From Shimia sp. R9_2 (GTDB taxonomy: Bacteria; Pseudomonadota; Alphaproteobacteria; Rhodobacterales; Rhodobacteraceae), in the NCBI RefSeq assembly GCF_017743735.1, contig NZ_JAGHRO010000001.1:806001-870000 (forward strand): DNA of 64,000 nt, given 5' to 3'. Below, piece by piece: positions 26,366 to 35,146 of the stretch (position 1 is the first letter of the stretch; the number at the start of each line of letters is the position of its first letter). The notes under the pieces are model-generated. The model saw only the letters and a list, made by a program, of their open reading frames with translations. It was not told the origin of the DNA and made no database searches. The translations under genes and the position numbers were made by a program.

Positions 26366-27139
26366 TCAGGTCAGGGCCTTAACCTCTGCTGAGAGTGCGC
26401 GGGCGGTTTTTGCGAGCAGGAGCGTGTCCATTCCCACCGCCACGAAGGTCGCGCCAAGATCGAGATAGTGTTTCGCGGCCTCTTGGGAAAAGGTCAGGAT
26501 GCCCGCGGCTTTGCCTGCTTTGGTGATGGTTTGAATGGCCTCTGCGATGGCCGCCTGTACCGTTGGTTCATCGGAGTTGCCGGGGAAACCCATGTCGGCA
26601 GAGAGGTCGGCGGGGCCGATGAACACACCATCGACGCCATCCACCGCGAGAATCTCATCCAGATTGGCCAGCGCCGCGCGGCTCTCGGCCTGCACCAGCA
26701 CGCAGATTTCCTCGTTGGCATTGCTGACGTAGTCGTAAATGGCGCCAAAGCCGGTCACGCGGGAGTCAGCTCCGCCCATGCCCCGCACGCCTGCGGGGGC
26801 ATAGCGGCAGGCGCGCACGACGGCGGCGGCCTCTTCTGCGGTGTCGATCATCGGCACCAGCACGGTTTGCGCGCCCGCATCCAGCACCTGTTTCAGGATC
26901 CAATCCTCATAGATCGGCACACGCACCACCGGATGGCTGGCGTTGCCGTTCATGGCGCGCAGCTGATCGGTGATTGAGAGCAGGTCATTGGGGGCATGTT
27001 CGCCATCAATCACCAGCCAGTCAAAGCCGGTGGTGGACATCAGCTCTGCGGCGAGGGGAGAGCCAAAGCTCATCCAGCAACCGATCTGGGGCTGTTTGGC
27101 GGCAAGGGCGGCTTTGAAGGTGTTTTTGGGCGCAGGCAT
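26366..27139 (-). CDS. HpcH/HpaI family aldolase (2-oxo acid aldolase, class II)
   Basis: A 257-residue enzyme of the 4-hydroxy-2-oxoheptanedioate aldolase type, which splits 2-oxo-4-hydroxy acids into pyruvate and an aldehyde with a divalent metal. Landmarks are GFDWLVIDGEHAPNDL, VRVP, the metal-binding Glu in VLVQAESRAAL and Asp in GVFIGPADLSADMG. I chose ATG 27139 with ACGGAG upstream; the open frame to 27187 adds 16 residues not typical of the family. It stands alone, between the Hint/RTX gene and the ABC operon, so its natural substrate cannot be inferred from context. Confidence 0.92.
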   Translation of the reverse strand: MPAPKNTFKAALAAKQPQIGCWMSFGSPLAAELMSTTGFDWLVIDGEHAPNDLLSITDQLRAMNGNASHPVVRVPIYEDWILKQVLDAGAQTVLVPMIDTAEEAAAVVRACRYAPAGVRGMGGADSRVTGFGAIYDYVSNANEEICVLVQAESRAALANLDEILAVDGVDGVFIGPADLSADMGFPGNSDEPTVQAAIAEAIQTITKAGKAAGILTFSQEAAKHYLDLGATFVAVGMDTLLLAKTARALSAEVKALT

Positions 27140-27213
27140 CGCGGCTCCGTAAGGTTTGAGGGCAGTTGCGGCGGATTGAACAGGCAAGCCTGCGCGCTGT
27201 CCAGAGGCCTGCG

Positions 27214-27246
27214 CAAAAACGAGACAGGCTGGCCCGAAGGCCAGCC
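27214..27246 (-). terminator. Terminator after the Hint/RTX gene
   Basis: Read on the minus strand, GGCTGGCC-TTCG-GGCCAGCC forms a perfect stem with a stable tetraloop, followed by TGTCTCGTTTTT. It lies about 55 bases after the Hint gene stop. Confidence 0.75.
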
Positions 27247-27299
27247 CATCCCATAGCGATATTTGATGTGCGCGATTGTGGCGCGTGGCGTATGGGGTG

Positions 27300-29195
27300 T
27301 CAGCCGAGCAGCTTGGCTTCGTCCCGTTTCAGCGACAGGCGCGCGGCGGTGTAGCGCTTCAGGCCTTCGAGCTTTTGCAGCTCGGGGAAGAGGGCGTAGA
27401 TTTCGTCGCGCTGTTCGCGGCCGATGCCATCCAGCGAGTATTCGCCGGGCTGGAAGCTTTCGCTCCATGCGCCATCTGCGAGCACCACCTCGTGGTGGTC
27501 ACACATGAAGTGAATGTATTCGACACCCACGGTGTCGACCTGCTCCACACCTTCCAGATGGGTCAGGTGTTTGGCGGCCACGAGCACCTCGCGTTCCTCA
27601 AACAGCAGTTCGGCGCGTTCTGACACCAGCAGCATCCGGTGGTTCGGAGACACCATCATGTCCCGCTCCGGCTGGTTGGGGCCAAGGGTGCCTTTCTTGA
27701 TCAGAATCGGACGCAGGTTTGGCGTTTTCATCAGCTCGCGGCCCGAGACATGTTTGCGCCCGGTCCAGCGGATCTCCTGAAGGCCGTTGTCGCGGGTGAC
27801 AACTTTGTCACCTGCCTGCAGGTTTTCGACTGGCACTTCGCCCATGGGGGTCAGCACGCGGGTGCCGGGGGTGAAGCAGACCACCACTGGCGTATCAGTG
27901 ATGTTTTCGATGTTGCGGAAAATGGCGGAGCCTGTTTCCACACCATTGGCATCAAGAAAGAAAATGGTGCCGTTCTCGGCGTTGTCGGGATCAAATTCGA
28001 TACGCAGCGTGCCGCCCGGATTGGCGTCTTCTGCCGCGCAGAAGAGGTTGATCGTGTCAAAATCAACGCCGCTTTCATTGCCGTCGATCATATCACCGGG
28101 GCCGACCAAAACAAAGGTGTCCTGATCTTCGCCGCCAAACATGGTGTCGTTGCCGTCCATGCCGACAATGGTGTCATCGCCAAACTGACCAAGGATGATA
28201 TCGTCACCTGCGCCGCCGATCAGCAGATCATTCGCATCTGGGGTGGCGTCAAAGAAAACATCGCTGATGGTCACGTCGGCAGGCGCGTCATCCAGGTTAA
28301 CGGTGATGATTTCCAACCGTGCCACAGGGCCCGGAATATCGACCACGACGGAATTGTCGGCGTCTTCTGCGTCGCTAGAGTCAGTACCGTCTGCGATGGA
28401 GGCCTCGGTGGCGCCGTCGCCGTCGATGTCAGCCAAATGCAGGTTGGTCAGATCGCTTGCGGTGAGGGTGACCTCGACCGGATTGCCGTCCGCATCCCAT
28501 GCGCGGACTTTTACAACGGAGTCTTCGTCGATGTCGTTGATGCGGAACTGAACGTTTTCAACCGCTTCAGAAAACGCCAGCGCTTGCGTGGCTGTAGCGT
28601 TGATGCCGTTGCCGGTTGCGGACAGCGCGCCGCTGTTTGGGTTGGCTGCTTCGTCGCCGGTGTTGAGGTCATTCACCAGCTGTGCATCCGCTTCAAAGGA
28701 GGTGGTGCCGGACGTGGTCAGGGTGACGGTAACGGAGCCGGTGTCCTGAGACTGTGGGGCTGTGATTGCGTCGCCGTCTGCCAGCGCGCCCAGATCATCC
28801 CAGTTGAAGCTTTCGCGCACAGACTGAACCGGCGGCGTGCCCGGTTTGTAGTCGCCAAAAATCGCGTCATTGCCGGCGCCGCCAAATACGGTGTCATTGC
28901 CCGCGCCGCCCACGATGATGTCGTCGCCCGCGGGCTCGGAGCTATCGCTGTCAGCGCCTGTTTCGTCGGCAATGATACGATCGTCGCCGGCCCCGCCAAA
29001 GACCAGGTCGCTGCCGTTGCCTGCGAAGATCGTATCATCACCTGCACCCGCACGGATGGTATCAGAGCCATCTTGCGTGCTGATGGTGTTTCCGGAGCTG
29101 TCTGCGGTGTCGCCTTGTCCATCGACGGTTCCGACTTCGACACTGTCGTCTGTTTCGGTGCCGTCTACGATTCCGGGACCTCTTGGATCAGCCAT
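27300..29195 (-). CDS. Secreted RTX-type protein with C-terminal Hint domain
   Basis: A 631-residue acidic protein. The N-terminal third carries RTX (hemolysin-type) calcium-binding nonapeptides, such as GGAGDDRI and GGAGNDTVFGGAGNDAIFGD, and another block occurs around residues 330-370. Residues 100-300 form a beta-rich adhesin-like domain. The C-terminal half has a Hint domain (CFTPGTRVLTPMGEVPVENL, ending with MVSPNHRMLL), the autoprocessing fold of inteins and hedgehog proteins. No signal peptide is present, as expected for type I secretion. Hint/RTX proteins of this kind are frequent in Rhodobacterales; whether this one cleaves itself is not known. No secretion ATPase gene is nearby. Confidence 0.9.
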   Translation of the reverse strand: MADPRGPGIVDGTETDDSVEVGTVDGQGDTADSSGNTISTQDGSDTIRAGAGDDTIFAGNGSDLVFGGAGDDRIIADETGADSDSSEPAGDDIIVGGAGNDTVFGGAGNDAIFGDYKPGTPPVQSVRESFNWDDLGALADGDAITAPQSQDTGSVTVTLTTSGTTSFEADAQLVNDLNTGDEAANPNSGALSATGNGINATATQALAFSEAVENVQFRINDIDEDSVVKVRAWDADGNPVEVTLTASDLTNLHLADIDGDGATEASIADGTDSSDAEDADNSVVVDIPGPVARLEIITVNLDDAPADVTISDVFFDATPDANDLLIGGAGDDIILGQFGDDTIVGMDGNDTMFGGEDQDTFVLVGPGDMIDGNESGVDFDTINLFCAAEDANPGGTLRIEFDPDNAENGTIFFLDANGVETGSAIFRNIENITDTPVVVCFTPGTRVLTPMGEVPVENLQAGDKVVTRDNGLQEIRWTGRKHVSGRELMKTPNLRPILIKKGTLGPNQPERDMMVSPNHRMLLVSERAELLFEEREVLVAAKHLTHLEGVEQVDTVGVEYIHFMCDHHEVVLADGAWSESFQPGEYSLDGIGREQRDEIYALFPELQKLEGLKRYTAARLSLKRDEAKLLG

Positions 29196-29930
29196 AGTAC
29201 CTCTTCCTCTCCGGGTGGTACCGGCTTGAACCAGCTATGGGGCACAGGCCGCAAAAGATCGGCTCCGTGCCGCAGCAAAGCGGTCACAAGCGGCATCACA
29301 CGGATGCGTATTACAAGTTTTGGTGGCTGCCCCAAGCCGAACTCATCCCCCAGTCGGATGTGAGCCAAATATGCGCGAAATGTGCCGTTAGAGAAATAAA
29401 AACTTATAAAATTTTGGAAAAATCGACGTGAATGGGGCGTGATTGTGCTGGACCAATGGGCGATGTGTTTCAACGGGTTACGGCTGATTGTTTCTCAATT
29501 GGGGCGCAATTGTGGCGCGGCGTGCCGGGCTAAGGCCCATATTTGCGCCACATTTTGGCCGTTTTTCAAGTTGGCCCAAAAACTGCGAGAAAACTGGCAT
29601 GGTGGGTGTTTCTGAAAGGGAACCAATCTGGCGTGTGGATCGCGGGCGGGGAGGGGCCGTTTGCTACGCTTCAGCGGTGAGGGATGATTGTTTCTGAAAT
29701 CTGCTCAAAGGGCGAGTCGCTCAGGGATTGGTTCGGAGTGGCGCGCAGAAGGGGGCGAATCGCTGTCGCCGGGGCGGTTGCTGATTGCACTGATTCCCTC
29801 AGTGGAGGGGCAATGCATATGCAGGCTGCATCGGAACGCTTTTTAGCGTGCATGTTTTATTGCCCTGGCGAGAAATAGGCTTGGGCACTTTTGCACGATA
29901 AAAAGTGATGTTCGTTTAAGGGGATGACGG
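29196..29930. other. Long non-coding stretch before tRNA-Thr
   Basis: 735 bases without a supportable gene. The first part must contain the Hint gene promoter (minus strand). Short open frames of 60-102 residues overlap each other on both strands, lack ribosome sites and have no recognisable sequence. Two similar phrases, GATTGTTTCT, occur near 29487 and 29686, and a palindromic GCAATGCATATGCAGGCTGC region lies near 29812. An untranslated RNA here cannot be excluded. Confidence 0.4.
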
Positions 29931-30005
29931 TGGTGCTGCTGGGGAGGATTGAACTCCCGACCTCACCCTTACCAAGGGTGCGCTCTACCACTGAGCTACA
30001 GCAGC
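29931..30005 (-). tRNA. tRNA-Thr (anticodon GGT)
   Basis: On the minus strand the gene starts GCTGCTGTAGCTCAGTGGTA and ends with CAGCAGCACCA. The acceptor arms GCTGCTG/CAGCAGC pair perfectly, the D-arm has TAGCTCAGTGGTAGAGC, the anticodon stem CACCC/GGGTG encloses TTGGTAA (anticodon GGT), and the T-arm has GTTCAATC. The CCA end is encoded at 29931-29933. Confidence 0.96.
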
Positions 30006-30092
30006 GTTACCGTGGCGCGGCTTTTAGGCGCAAAATCTGACGGGTGCAAGGGCAATCTGGACCCTTTTTTGCACCTCATGTAAAGAAACTTC

Positions 30093-30269
30093 ATGGAACG
30101 CAAATCGACCCCTGTAAATAAAGCCAAAAAAGCCTCAGATCGCGAAGACCGTCTGAAGGCTGCATTGAAAGCCAACATGGGGCGCCGTAAGGCGCAGGCG
30201 CGTGCGCGCGCCACACCGACGGACGCGTCCGAAGAGATTGAGGCAGTTGAGAACAAAAGGCAGGATTAA
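30093..30269 (+). CDS. Small basic protein upstream of murA, 58 residues
   Basis: A short ORF (ATG 30093, stop 30267-30269) coding for a charged, helical peptide beginning MERKSTPVNKAKKASDREDR and ending EAVENKRQD. Lys and Arg dominate the middle (GRRKAQARARA). The TAA stop is immediately followed by the ATG of murA with no bases between, and a GGCAGGA near its 3' end supplies the murA ribosome site, so the two are translationally linked. Its family is not known to me; I believe a short ORF at this position is common in Rhodobacteraceae. There are no membrane segments or cysteines. Confidence 0.65.
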   Translation: MERKSTPVNKAKKASDREDRLKAALKANMGRRKAQARARATPTDASEEIEAVENKRQD

Positions 30270-31535
30270 ATGGATTCGATCATCGTACGCGGCAACGGGC
30301 CGCTGAAAGGGCAAATCCCCATTGCCGGGGCCAAGAATGCCTGTCTCACCCTGATGCCTGCGACGCTTTTGAGCGAAGAGCCGCTGACGCTGACCAATGC
30401 GCCGCGGCTGAGTGATATCAAGACCATGAGCCAATTGCTGGGCTCTTTGGGTGCTGAAGTGACCAGCCTGCAGGACGGCAAGGTGCTGGCGATGTCGAGC
30501 CATGACATCAACAACCATGTGGCGGACTATGACATCGTGCGCAAAATGCGCGCCTCCAACCTTGTGTTGGGGCCGATGCTGGCGCGGCTTGGGCATGCGG
30601 TTGTGTCGCTGCCGGGCGGCTGTGCGATTGGCGCGCGACCGATGGATCTGCACATCTTTGGCCTTGAAAAACTGGGCGCTGAGATCGAGCTGAAGGACGG
30701 CTATCTGCACGCCAAGGCACCGAATGGCCTCAAGGGCGCAGTGATTGAGCTGTCTTTCGCCTCCGTGGGCGCAACCGAAAATATCCTTATGGCTGCGACA
30801 CTTGCCAAGGGCACCACGGTGATCAAGAACGCCGCGCGGGAGCCTGAGATTGTGGATCTGGCCACCTGTCTGCGCGCGATGGGCGCTCAGATTGAAGGGG
30901 ATGGCACCAGTGATATCACCGTGCAGGGTGTGGACCGGCTGCATGGCGCGACTCACCCTGTGGTGACCGACCGAATCGAATTGGGCACCTTTATGCTCGC
31001 GCCTGCCTTCTGCGGCGGCGAGGTTGAGCTGCTTGGTGGTCGTATGGATCTGGTGGAGAGCTTTGTGGCCAAACTCCATGAGGCCGGTATCGACGTGGAA
31101 GAGACCGACAAGGGCCTGAAAGTGGCGCGCAAAAATGGCCGGGTGAAGGCTGTGGATGTGACCACCGAGCCGTTCCCGGGCTTCCCGACTGACCTGCAGG
31201 CGCAGTTTATGGCGATGATGTGTACCGCTGAAGGCACCTCTGTTTTGGAAGAAAAGATCTTTGAAAACAGGTTCATGCACGCACCTGAGCTGGTGCGGAT
31301 GGGCGCAAACATCGAGGTGCATGGCGGCACCGCGACGGTGCATGGGGTGGAAACGCTCAAGGGGGCGCCAGTGATGGCGACCGATTTGCGCGCCTCCGTG
31401 TCGCTGATTCTTGCGGGGCTGGCGGCAGAGGGTGAAACCGTTGTCAGCCGCGTCTATCATTTGGATCGCGGCTATGAACGGGTTGAGGAAAAGCTCAGCA
31501 ATGTTGGGGCCCATATTGAGAGGGTGAGTGAGTAG
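30270..31535 (+). CDS. murA: UDP-N-acetylglucosamine 1-carboxyvinyltransferase
   Basis: A 421-residue enolpyruvyl transferase for the first committed step of peptidoglycan synthesis in the cytoplasm (UDP-GlcNAc plus phosphoenolpyruvate). The N-terminus [20 protein letters not shown] is standard. The catalytic cysteine loop [16 protein letters not shown] carries the fosfomycin-target Cys, so it should be fosfomycin sensitive in principle. The C-terminal half has [11 protein letters not shown] and the final [19 protein letters not shown]. Full length. It opens a conserved housekeeping run that continues through hisD to yacG. Confidence 0.97.
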   Translation: MDSIIVRGNGPLKGQIPIAGAKNACLTLMPATLLSEEPLTLTNAPRLSDIKTMSQLLGSLGAEVTSLQDGKVLAMSSHDINNHVADYDIVRKMRASNLVLGPMLARLGHAVVSLPGGCAIGARPMDLHIFGLEKLGAEIELKDGYLHAKAPNGLKGAVIELSFASVGATENILMAATLAKGTTVIKNAAREPEIVDLATCLRAMGAQIEGDGTSDITVQGVDRLHGATHPVVTDRIELGTFMLAPAFCGGEVELLGGRMDLVESFVAKLHEAGIDVEETDKGLKVARKNGRVKAVDVTTEPFPGFPTDLQAQFMAMMCTAEGTSVLEEKIFENRFMHAPELVRMGANIEVHGGTATVHGVETLKGAPVMATDLRASVSLILAGLAAEGETVVSRVYHLDRGYERVEEKLSNVGAHIERVSE

Positions 31536-32014
31536 TGACACAGGACGCGCGGTTTGAAGATGGCGGCGATCGCCCGCTGAACCTTGGGGCGCTTGATGGG
31601 GAGGACCTGCAGGTTCTTTCCACCTTGGCGCAGGATGCGGTTTTTCCGGCCACGGAAATGCAGTGGCTGCCCAAGGAGCGCAGATTTGCCATTCTTTTGA
31701 ACCGCTTCCGCTGGGAGGATCAAACCTCTGCTGAGGCGCGCGGGCGCGCGGTGGAGCGGGTTCAGGCGGTGCTGTTGTTTGAAAACGTGCTGTCGGTGGC
31801 CTCTCAGGGTGTGGCGCGCGGGGATGCGGATACGATTCTGTCGCTCCTGTCTGTCGGCTTTGAGGCCGGTGAGGATGCGGAAGGATTCGTCACGCTGACG
31901 CTGGCAGGGGATGGCGCGATCCGTCTGAAGGTGGAAGCGCTGGAGGCCACGCTGAAGGATGTGACGCGGCCCTATATGGCGGTGTCCAAAACCACGCCGA
32001 GCCATCCGGAATGA
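31535..32014 (+). CDS. DUF2948 family protein
   Basis: A 159-residue protein of unknown function. The phrases LGALDGEDLQVLSTLAQDAV, RRFAILLNRFRWE and RVQAVLLFENVLSV match the DUF2948 family that sits between murA and hisD in Rhodobacterales and relatives. It is soluble, with no signal peptide or membrane segment. It starts with GTG at 31535, overlapping the murA stop by one base, and its end overlaps the acetyltransferase start by 4 bases. Confidence 0.9.
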   Translation: MTQDARFEDGGDRPLNLGALDGEDLQVLSTLAQDAVFPATEMQWLPKERRFAILLNRFRWEDQTSAEARGRAVERVQAVLLFENVLSVASQGVARGDADTILSLLSVGFEAGEDAEGFVTLTLAGDGAIRLKVEALEATLKDVTRPYMAVSKTTPSHPE

Positions 32015-32505
32015 TCCGCACCCTGACGGCGGATGATCTGGAGGCCTATAAAGCGCTTTGGATACAGGGGCTTACCTCTGAGCCTGCGGCCTTTCTGCTG
32101 ACAGCAGAGGAAGCCTTGGGCGCTCTGGACAGCGGCCTGATTACGAAGCTGGCTTCGGGCGCCGTTATTGGTGCCTTTGAGGGCGCGACGCTTGTGGGCT
32201 TTGTCGGCATGCATCAGGGCGGGCCGCAGCGGCTGCGCCATATGGCAGATATCGGTCCGCTTTATGTGCAGCCTTCGGCGCGGCGTCGGGGGCTTGGGCA
32301 TCAGCTGATGCAGGCGGCGATTGATGCGGCGCGGGGCAAGGCATTGCTGCAGCTTGAGCTGTGTGTGGACGCCACAAACGCGGGCGCGCGAGCGCTTTAT
32401 GCGGCTTTGGGATTTGAGCAGATCGGGTTGCGGCCACGCTCTGTGATTGTGAACGGCGTGGCGCGCGATGACGTGCTGATGCTGAAGCGGCTCGACGCGG
32501 CCTAA
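32011..32505 (+). CDS. GNAT family N-acetyltransferase
   Basis: A 164-residue acetyl-CoA-dependent acetyltransferase. The acetyl-CoA-binding motif A is LYVQPSARRRGLGHQLMQAA (R-R-x-G-L-G-x-Q form), preceded by strand 4 and followed by LQLELCVDATNAGARALYAALGFEQIG, the usual motif B. The acceptor substrate is unknown. It overlaps the DUF2948 gene by 4 bases, so it is co-translated. The gene appears to be an addition to the murA-DUF2948-hisD core. Confidence 0.9.
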   Translation: MIRTLTADDLEAYKALWIQGLTSEPAAFLLTAEEALGALDSGLITKLASGAVIGAFEGATLVGFVGMHQGGPQRLRHMADIGPLYVQPSARRRGLGHQLMQAAIDAARGKALLQLELCVDATNAGARALYAALGFEQIGLRPRSVIVNGVARDDVLMLKRLDAA

Positions 32506-32745
32506 CATTTTTTCGCCAAAGGTTAACGGCGCTGGACGCCAAAACGCGGCGCAAAACAGTGATGTCGGTATCGCGTCGGTATTGCGACGTTATCGCGTAG
32601 GTGCAATTTTCCGACTTTTGACGCCATGAGGCCTGTTAAGGCCGCGTGCGTTGCGCAACGTTTTCTGCCGCAGATCGCCGCATCTGCGCTGATCGCTTGA
32701 GACCCTTTGTCCTGCCCGTTAAGACACCGCACAAAGGAGACACTC

Positions 32746-34050
32746 ATGCCGCAGTTTCTGAACAGTTCTGATGCAGATTTTGAGACCCGCTTTGGCGCGC
32801 TTCTGAGCGCCAAGCGCGAGGATAGCCCGGATGTGGATGCGGTGGTGGCCGACATCATCGCAGATGTGCGACATCGGGGCGACGCAGCGGTGATCGAGCT
32901 GACGGCGAAGTTTGACCGGTTGGAGCTGACACCGGAGACGCTGCGCTTCTCGGAAGCTGAGATCGAAGAGTACTGCGCGCAGGTGACTGATGCTGATCGC
33001 GCAGCACTTGAGCTGGCGGCAGAGCGGGTGCGGGCCTATCACGCGCGTCAGATGCCGGAAGATGCGAGCTGGACCGACGAAAGCGGAGCCACGCTTGGCT
33101 GGCGTTGGACGGCGGTTTCCGCAGCCGGGCTTTATGTGCCCGGTGGGTTGGCGAGCTATCCGTCTTCTGTGTTGATGAATGCGATCCCCGCCAAGGTGGC
33201 CGGGGTGGAACGTCTGGCGATTGTGGTGCCAACGCCGGACGGTGTGGCCAATCCGCTGGTGCTGCTCGCGGCCAAGCTGGCGGGTGTGGATGAGATCTAC
33301 CGCATCGGCGGGGCGCAGGCTGTGGCGGCGCTGGCTTATGGCACAGACACCATTGCGCCGGTGGATAAGATCACCGGGCCGGGCAATGCCTTTGTGGCGG
33401 CAGCGAAGCGCCGGGTGTTTGGCAAGGTGGGCATCGACATGATCGCTGGCCCGAGCGAGATTCTGGTGATTGCCGATAAGGACAACAACCCGGATTGGAT
33501 CGCGCTCGATCTGCTGAGCCAAGCCGAGCATGACGAAAGCGCGCAGTCGATCCTGATCACCGATGACGAGGCCTTTGGCGCGGCGGTGGCTGCGGCGGTG
33601 GACAAGCGTCTTGAGACGCTGGAGCGGCGCGAGATTGCGGGAGCAAGCTGGCGTGATTTCGGGGCGGTTGTGACCGTACCCGATCTGGCGACTGCGGCGC
33701 AGCTTTCCAACCGGATTGCGCCGGAGCACCTTGAACTTTGTGTGGCTGATCCGGATGCGCTGGCAGAAGAGATCACCCACGCGGGGGCCATTTTCCTTGG
33801 CCAATATACCCCTGAGGCGATTGGCGATTATGTGGGTGGCCCCAACCACGTGTTGCCCACGGCGCGCTCTGCCCGCTTTAGTTCCGGTCTGTCGGTGATG
33901 GATTTCATCAAGCGCACAACCCTGTCAAAGATGACACCCGCCGCGCTCAAAGCGATTGGCCCGGCGGCGGAAACTTTGGCGATTTCAGAGAGCCTTGAGG
34001 CTCATGGCCTGAGCGTGCGCGCGCGGCTGGATGCGCTGAACGAAGAGTAG
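32746..34050 (+). CDS. hisD: Histidinol dehydrogenase
   Basis: A 434-residue enzyme for the last two oxidation steps of histidine synthesis (histidinol to histidine, NAD-dependent, zinc-requiring). Landmarks are GLYVPGGLASYPSSVLMNAI, the signature GPGNAFVAAAKR followed by IDMIAGPSEILVIAD, QAEHDESAQSILIT and the C-terminal GPNHVLPTARSARFSSGLSV. I chose ATG 32746 because AAAGGAG lies just upstream. It stands in a 240-base gap from the acetyltransferase gene and probably has its own promoter there. A palindromic repeat follows the stop. Confidence 0.96.
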   Translation: MPQFLNSSDADFETRFGALLSAKREDSPDVDAVVADIIADVRHRGDAAVIELTAKFDRLELTPETLRFSEAEIEEYCAQVTDADRAALELAAERVRAYHARQMPEDASWTDESGATLGWRWTAVSAAGLYVPGGLASYPSSVLMNAIPAKVAGVERLAIVVPTPDGVANPLVLLAAKLAGVDEIYRIGGAQAVAALAYGTDTIAPVDKITGPGNAFVAAAKRRVFGKVGIDMIAGPSEILVIADKDNNPDWIALDLLSQAEHDESAQSILITDDEAFGAAVAAAVDKRLETLERREIAGASWRDFGAVVTVPDLATAAQLSNRIAPEHLELCVADPDALAEEITHAGAIFLGQYTPEAIGDYVGGPNHVLPTARSARFSSGLSVMDFIKRTTLSKMTPAALKAIGPAAETLAISESLEAHGLSVRARLDALNEE

Positions 34051-34055
34051 ACGTG

Positions 34056-34160
34056 TAGGGGCGCTACCCCTGCCACATCAGGCTGTTCGGGGCTCCGCCC
34101 GTTCGCCGTTAAAACTGTCCACTGGACAGTTTTCTAGACGCGGCTCACCCCGGGATATTT
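34056..34160. repeat. Intergenic palindromic repeat element, copy 2
   Basis: After hisD lies a chain of palindromes: TAGGGGCGCTACCCCTGCCA, a GGGGCTCCGCCC loop, and the perfect inverted repeat AAAACTGTCC-ACT-GGACAGTTTT (34111-34133), which with its T-run may end hisD transcription. The CCCCGGGATATTTACGGCAA box follows. CCCCTGCCACATCAGG and the last box also occur, inverted, at 11327-11452. Confidence 0.55.
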
Positions 34161-34207
34161 ACGGCAAGAGGAAGCCTCAGCTCCCAGTTTTGGTGGGGCT
34201 GAACGCT

Positions 34208-34978
34208 TCAGTAATGGCTGGTGTAACCGCCGTCGACGGCCCAGACCTGTCCGGTCACATAGCTTGCGCCGGGGGAGGCCAGAAACAGAAGCGCGGGGGC
34301 GAGTTCTGCGGGCTCTCCCCAGCGTTTGAGCGCGGTGGCGTTGTTGAGCTTTTCTGCAAGTGCGGGATCTTTTGCCGCCTCCATGTTGGGGGCGGTTTTG
34401 AAGAAGCCGGGGGCCACGGCGTTGACGTTGATGCCGGAGGGGCCGAGTTCGGCGGCCAGAGCTTTGGTCATGCCATTGAGGCCTGCCTTGGCTGAGGTAT
34501 AGGCGGCGTCGCCCGGTTGCGCGATGAGCCCGGCAATCGAGGAAATGTTGACGATGCGGCCGTAGCCCTTTGCCTGCATCTGCGTTGCTGCGCGCTGGCA
34601 CAGCCGGAAGGGGGCGATCAGATCCACACCAAACAGGCGTTGCAGATCGGCTTGGGTGAACTCTTGCAGGCTGCGGCGGTCTCGCAGGCCGACATTGTTG
34701 ATGAGGATCGCCAGACCTCCGGCGGTCTGCAATGTGGCAAAGGCGGCCTCGGCTGCGGCCTCATCTGACACGTCAAAGGGCAGGGCGCTGGCCGCCCATC
34801 CGCGCGATTTCAGCGTGGCAGCGACCTCTGCGCAGCGCGCGGCGTTGCGGCCGTTGATCCACACATGTGCGCCAGCCTCAGCGAGAAGTTCGGCGGCGGC
34901 AAGGCCAAGCCCATCGGTGCTGCCGGTGATCAGGGCGTTTTGGCCGGAGAGGTCAAAGCAGGGCAGGGCGTTGGGCAT
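34208..34978 (-). CDS. SDR family NAD(P)-dependent oxidoreductase (gluconate 5-dehydrogenase-like)
   Basis: A 256-residue classical short-chain dehydrogenase. The cofactor motif is ALITGSTDGLGLAAAELLAE (TGxxxGxG), NNVG follows strand 4 (ILINNVGLRDRRSL), and the catalytic set is Ser in NISSIAG and Tyr/Lys in YTSAKAGL. The C-terminal GQVWAVDGGYTSHY is typical. It resembles IdnO/GNO enzymes that interconvert gluconate and 5-ketogluconate, but the substrate is inferred only. I chose ATG 34978 with AAAGGA upstream; the frame is open to 35665 because it runs antisense to the next gene. Its minus-strand position interrupts a conserved plus-strand run. Confidence 0.9.
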   Translation of the reverse strand: MPNALPCFDLSGQNALITGSTDGLGLAAAELLAEAGAHVWINGRNAARCAEVAATLKSRGWAASALPFDVSDEAAAEAAFATLQTAGGLAILINNVGLRDRRSLQEFTQADLQRLFGVDLIAPFRLCQRAATQMQAKGYGRIVNISSIAGLIAQPGDAAYTSAKAGLNGMTKALAAELGPSGINVNAVAPGFFKTAPNMEAAKDPALAEKLNNATALKRWGEPAELAPALLFLASPGASYVTGQVWAVDGGYTSHY

Positions 34979-35146
34979 CAGGTGATCCTTTGTCGTGCGC
35001 GATTGGCTACGGCATCGCGTGGCGGACATGGCCCTGTCAAGCGTGTCGCGCCGTGACGTGAGATCGGCTTGAGGCAGACGGTGCATAGACAAGGCGGGCG
35101 CGGCTGCGCTACTCATGCTGCATCGCAACACCGAGAAGAGGCAGCC

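Noticed and set aside
28850-29100. Possible CRISPR-like repeat array
   Set aside because: The short repeated bases encode RTX calcium-binding nonapeptides inside an open gene and vary like coding repeats.
27639-29363. A 574-residue plus-strand open frame
   Set aside because: Antisense to the Hint/RTX gene; the repeats on the true strand keep the other strand free of stops.
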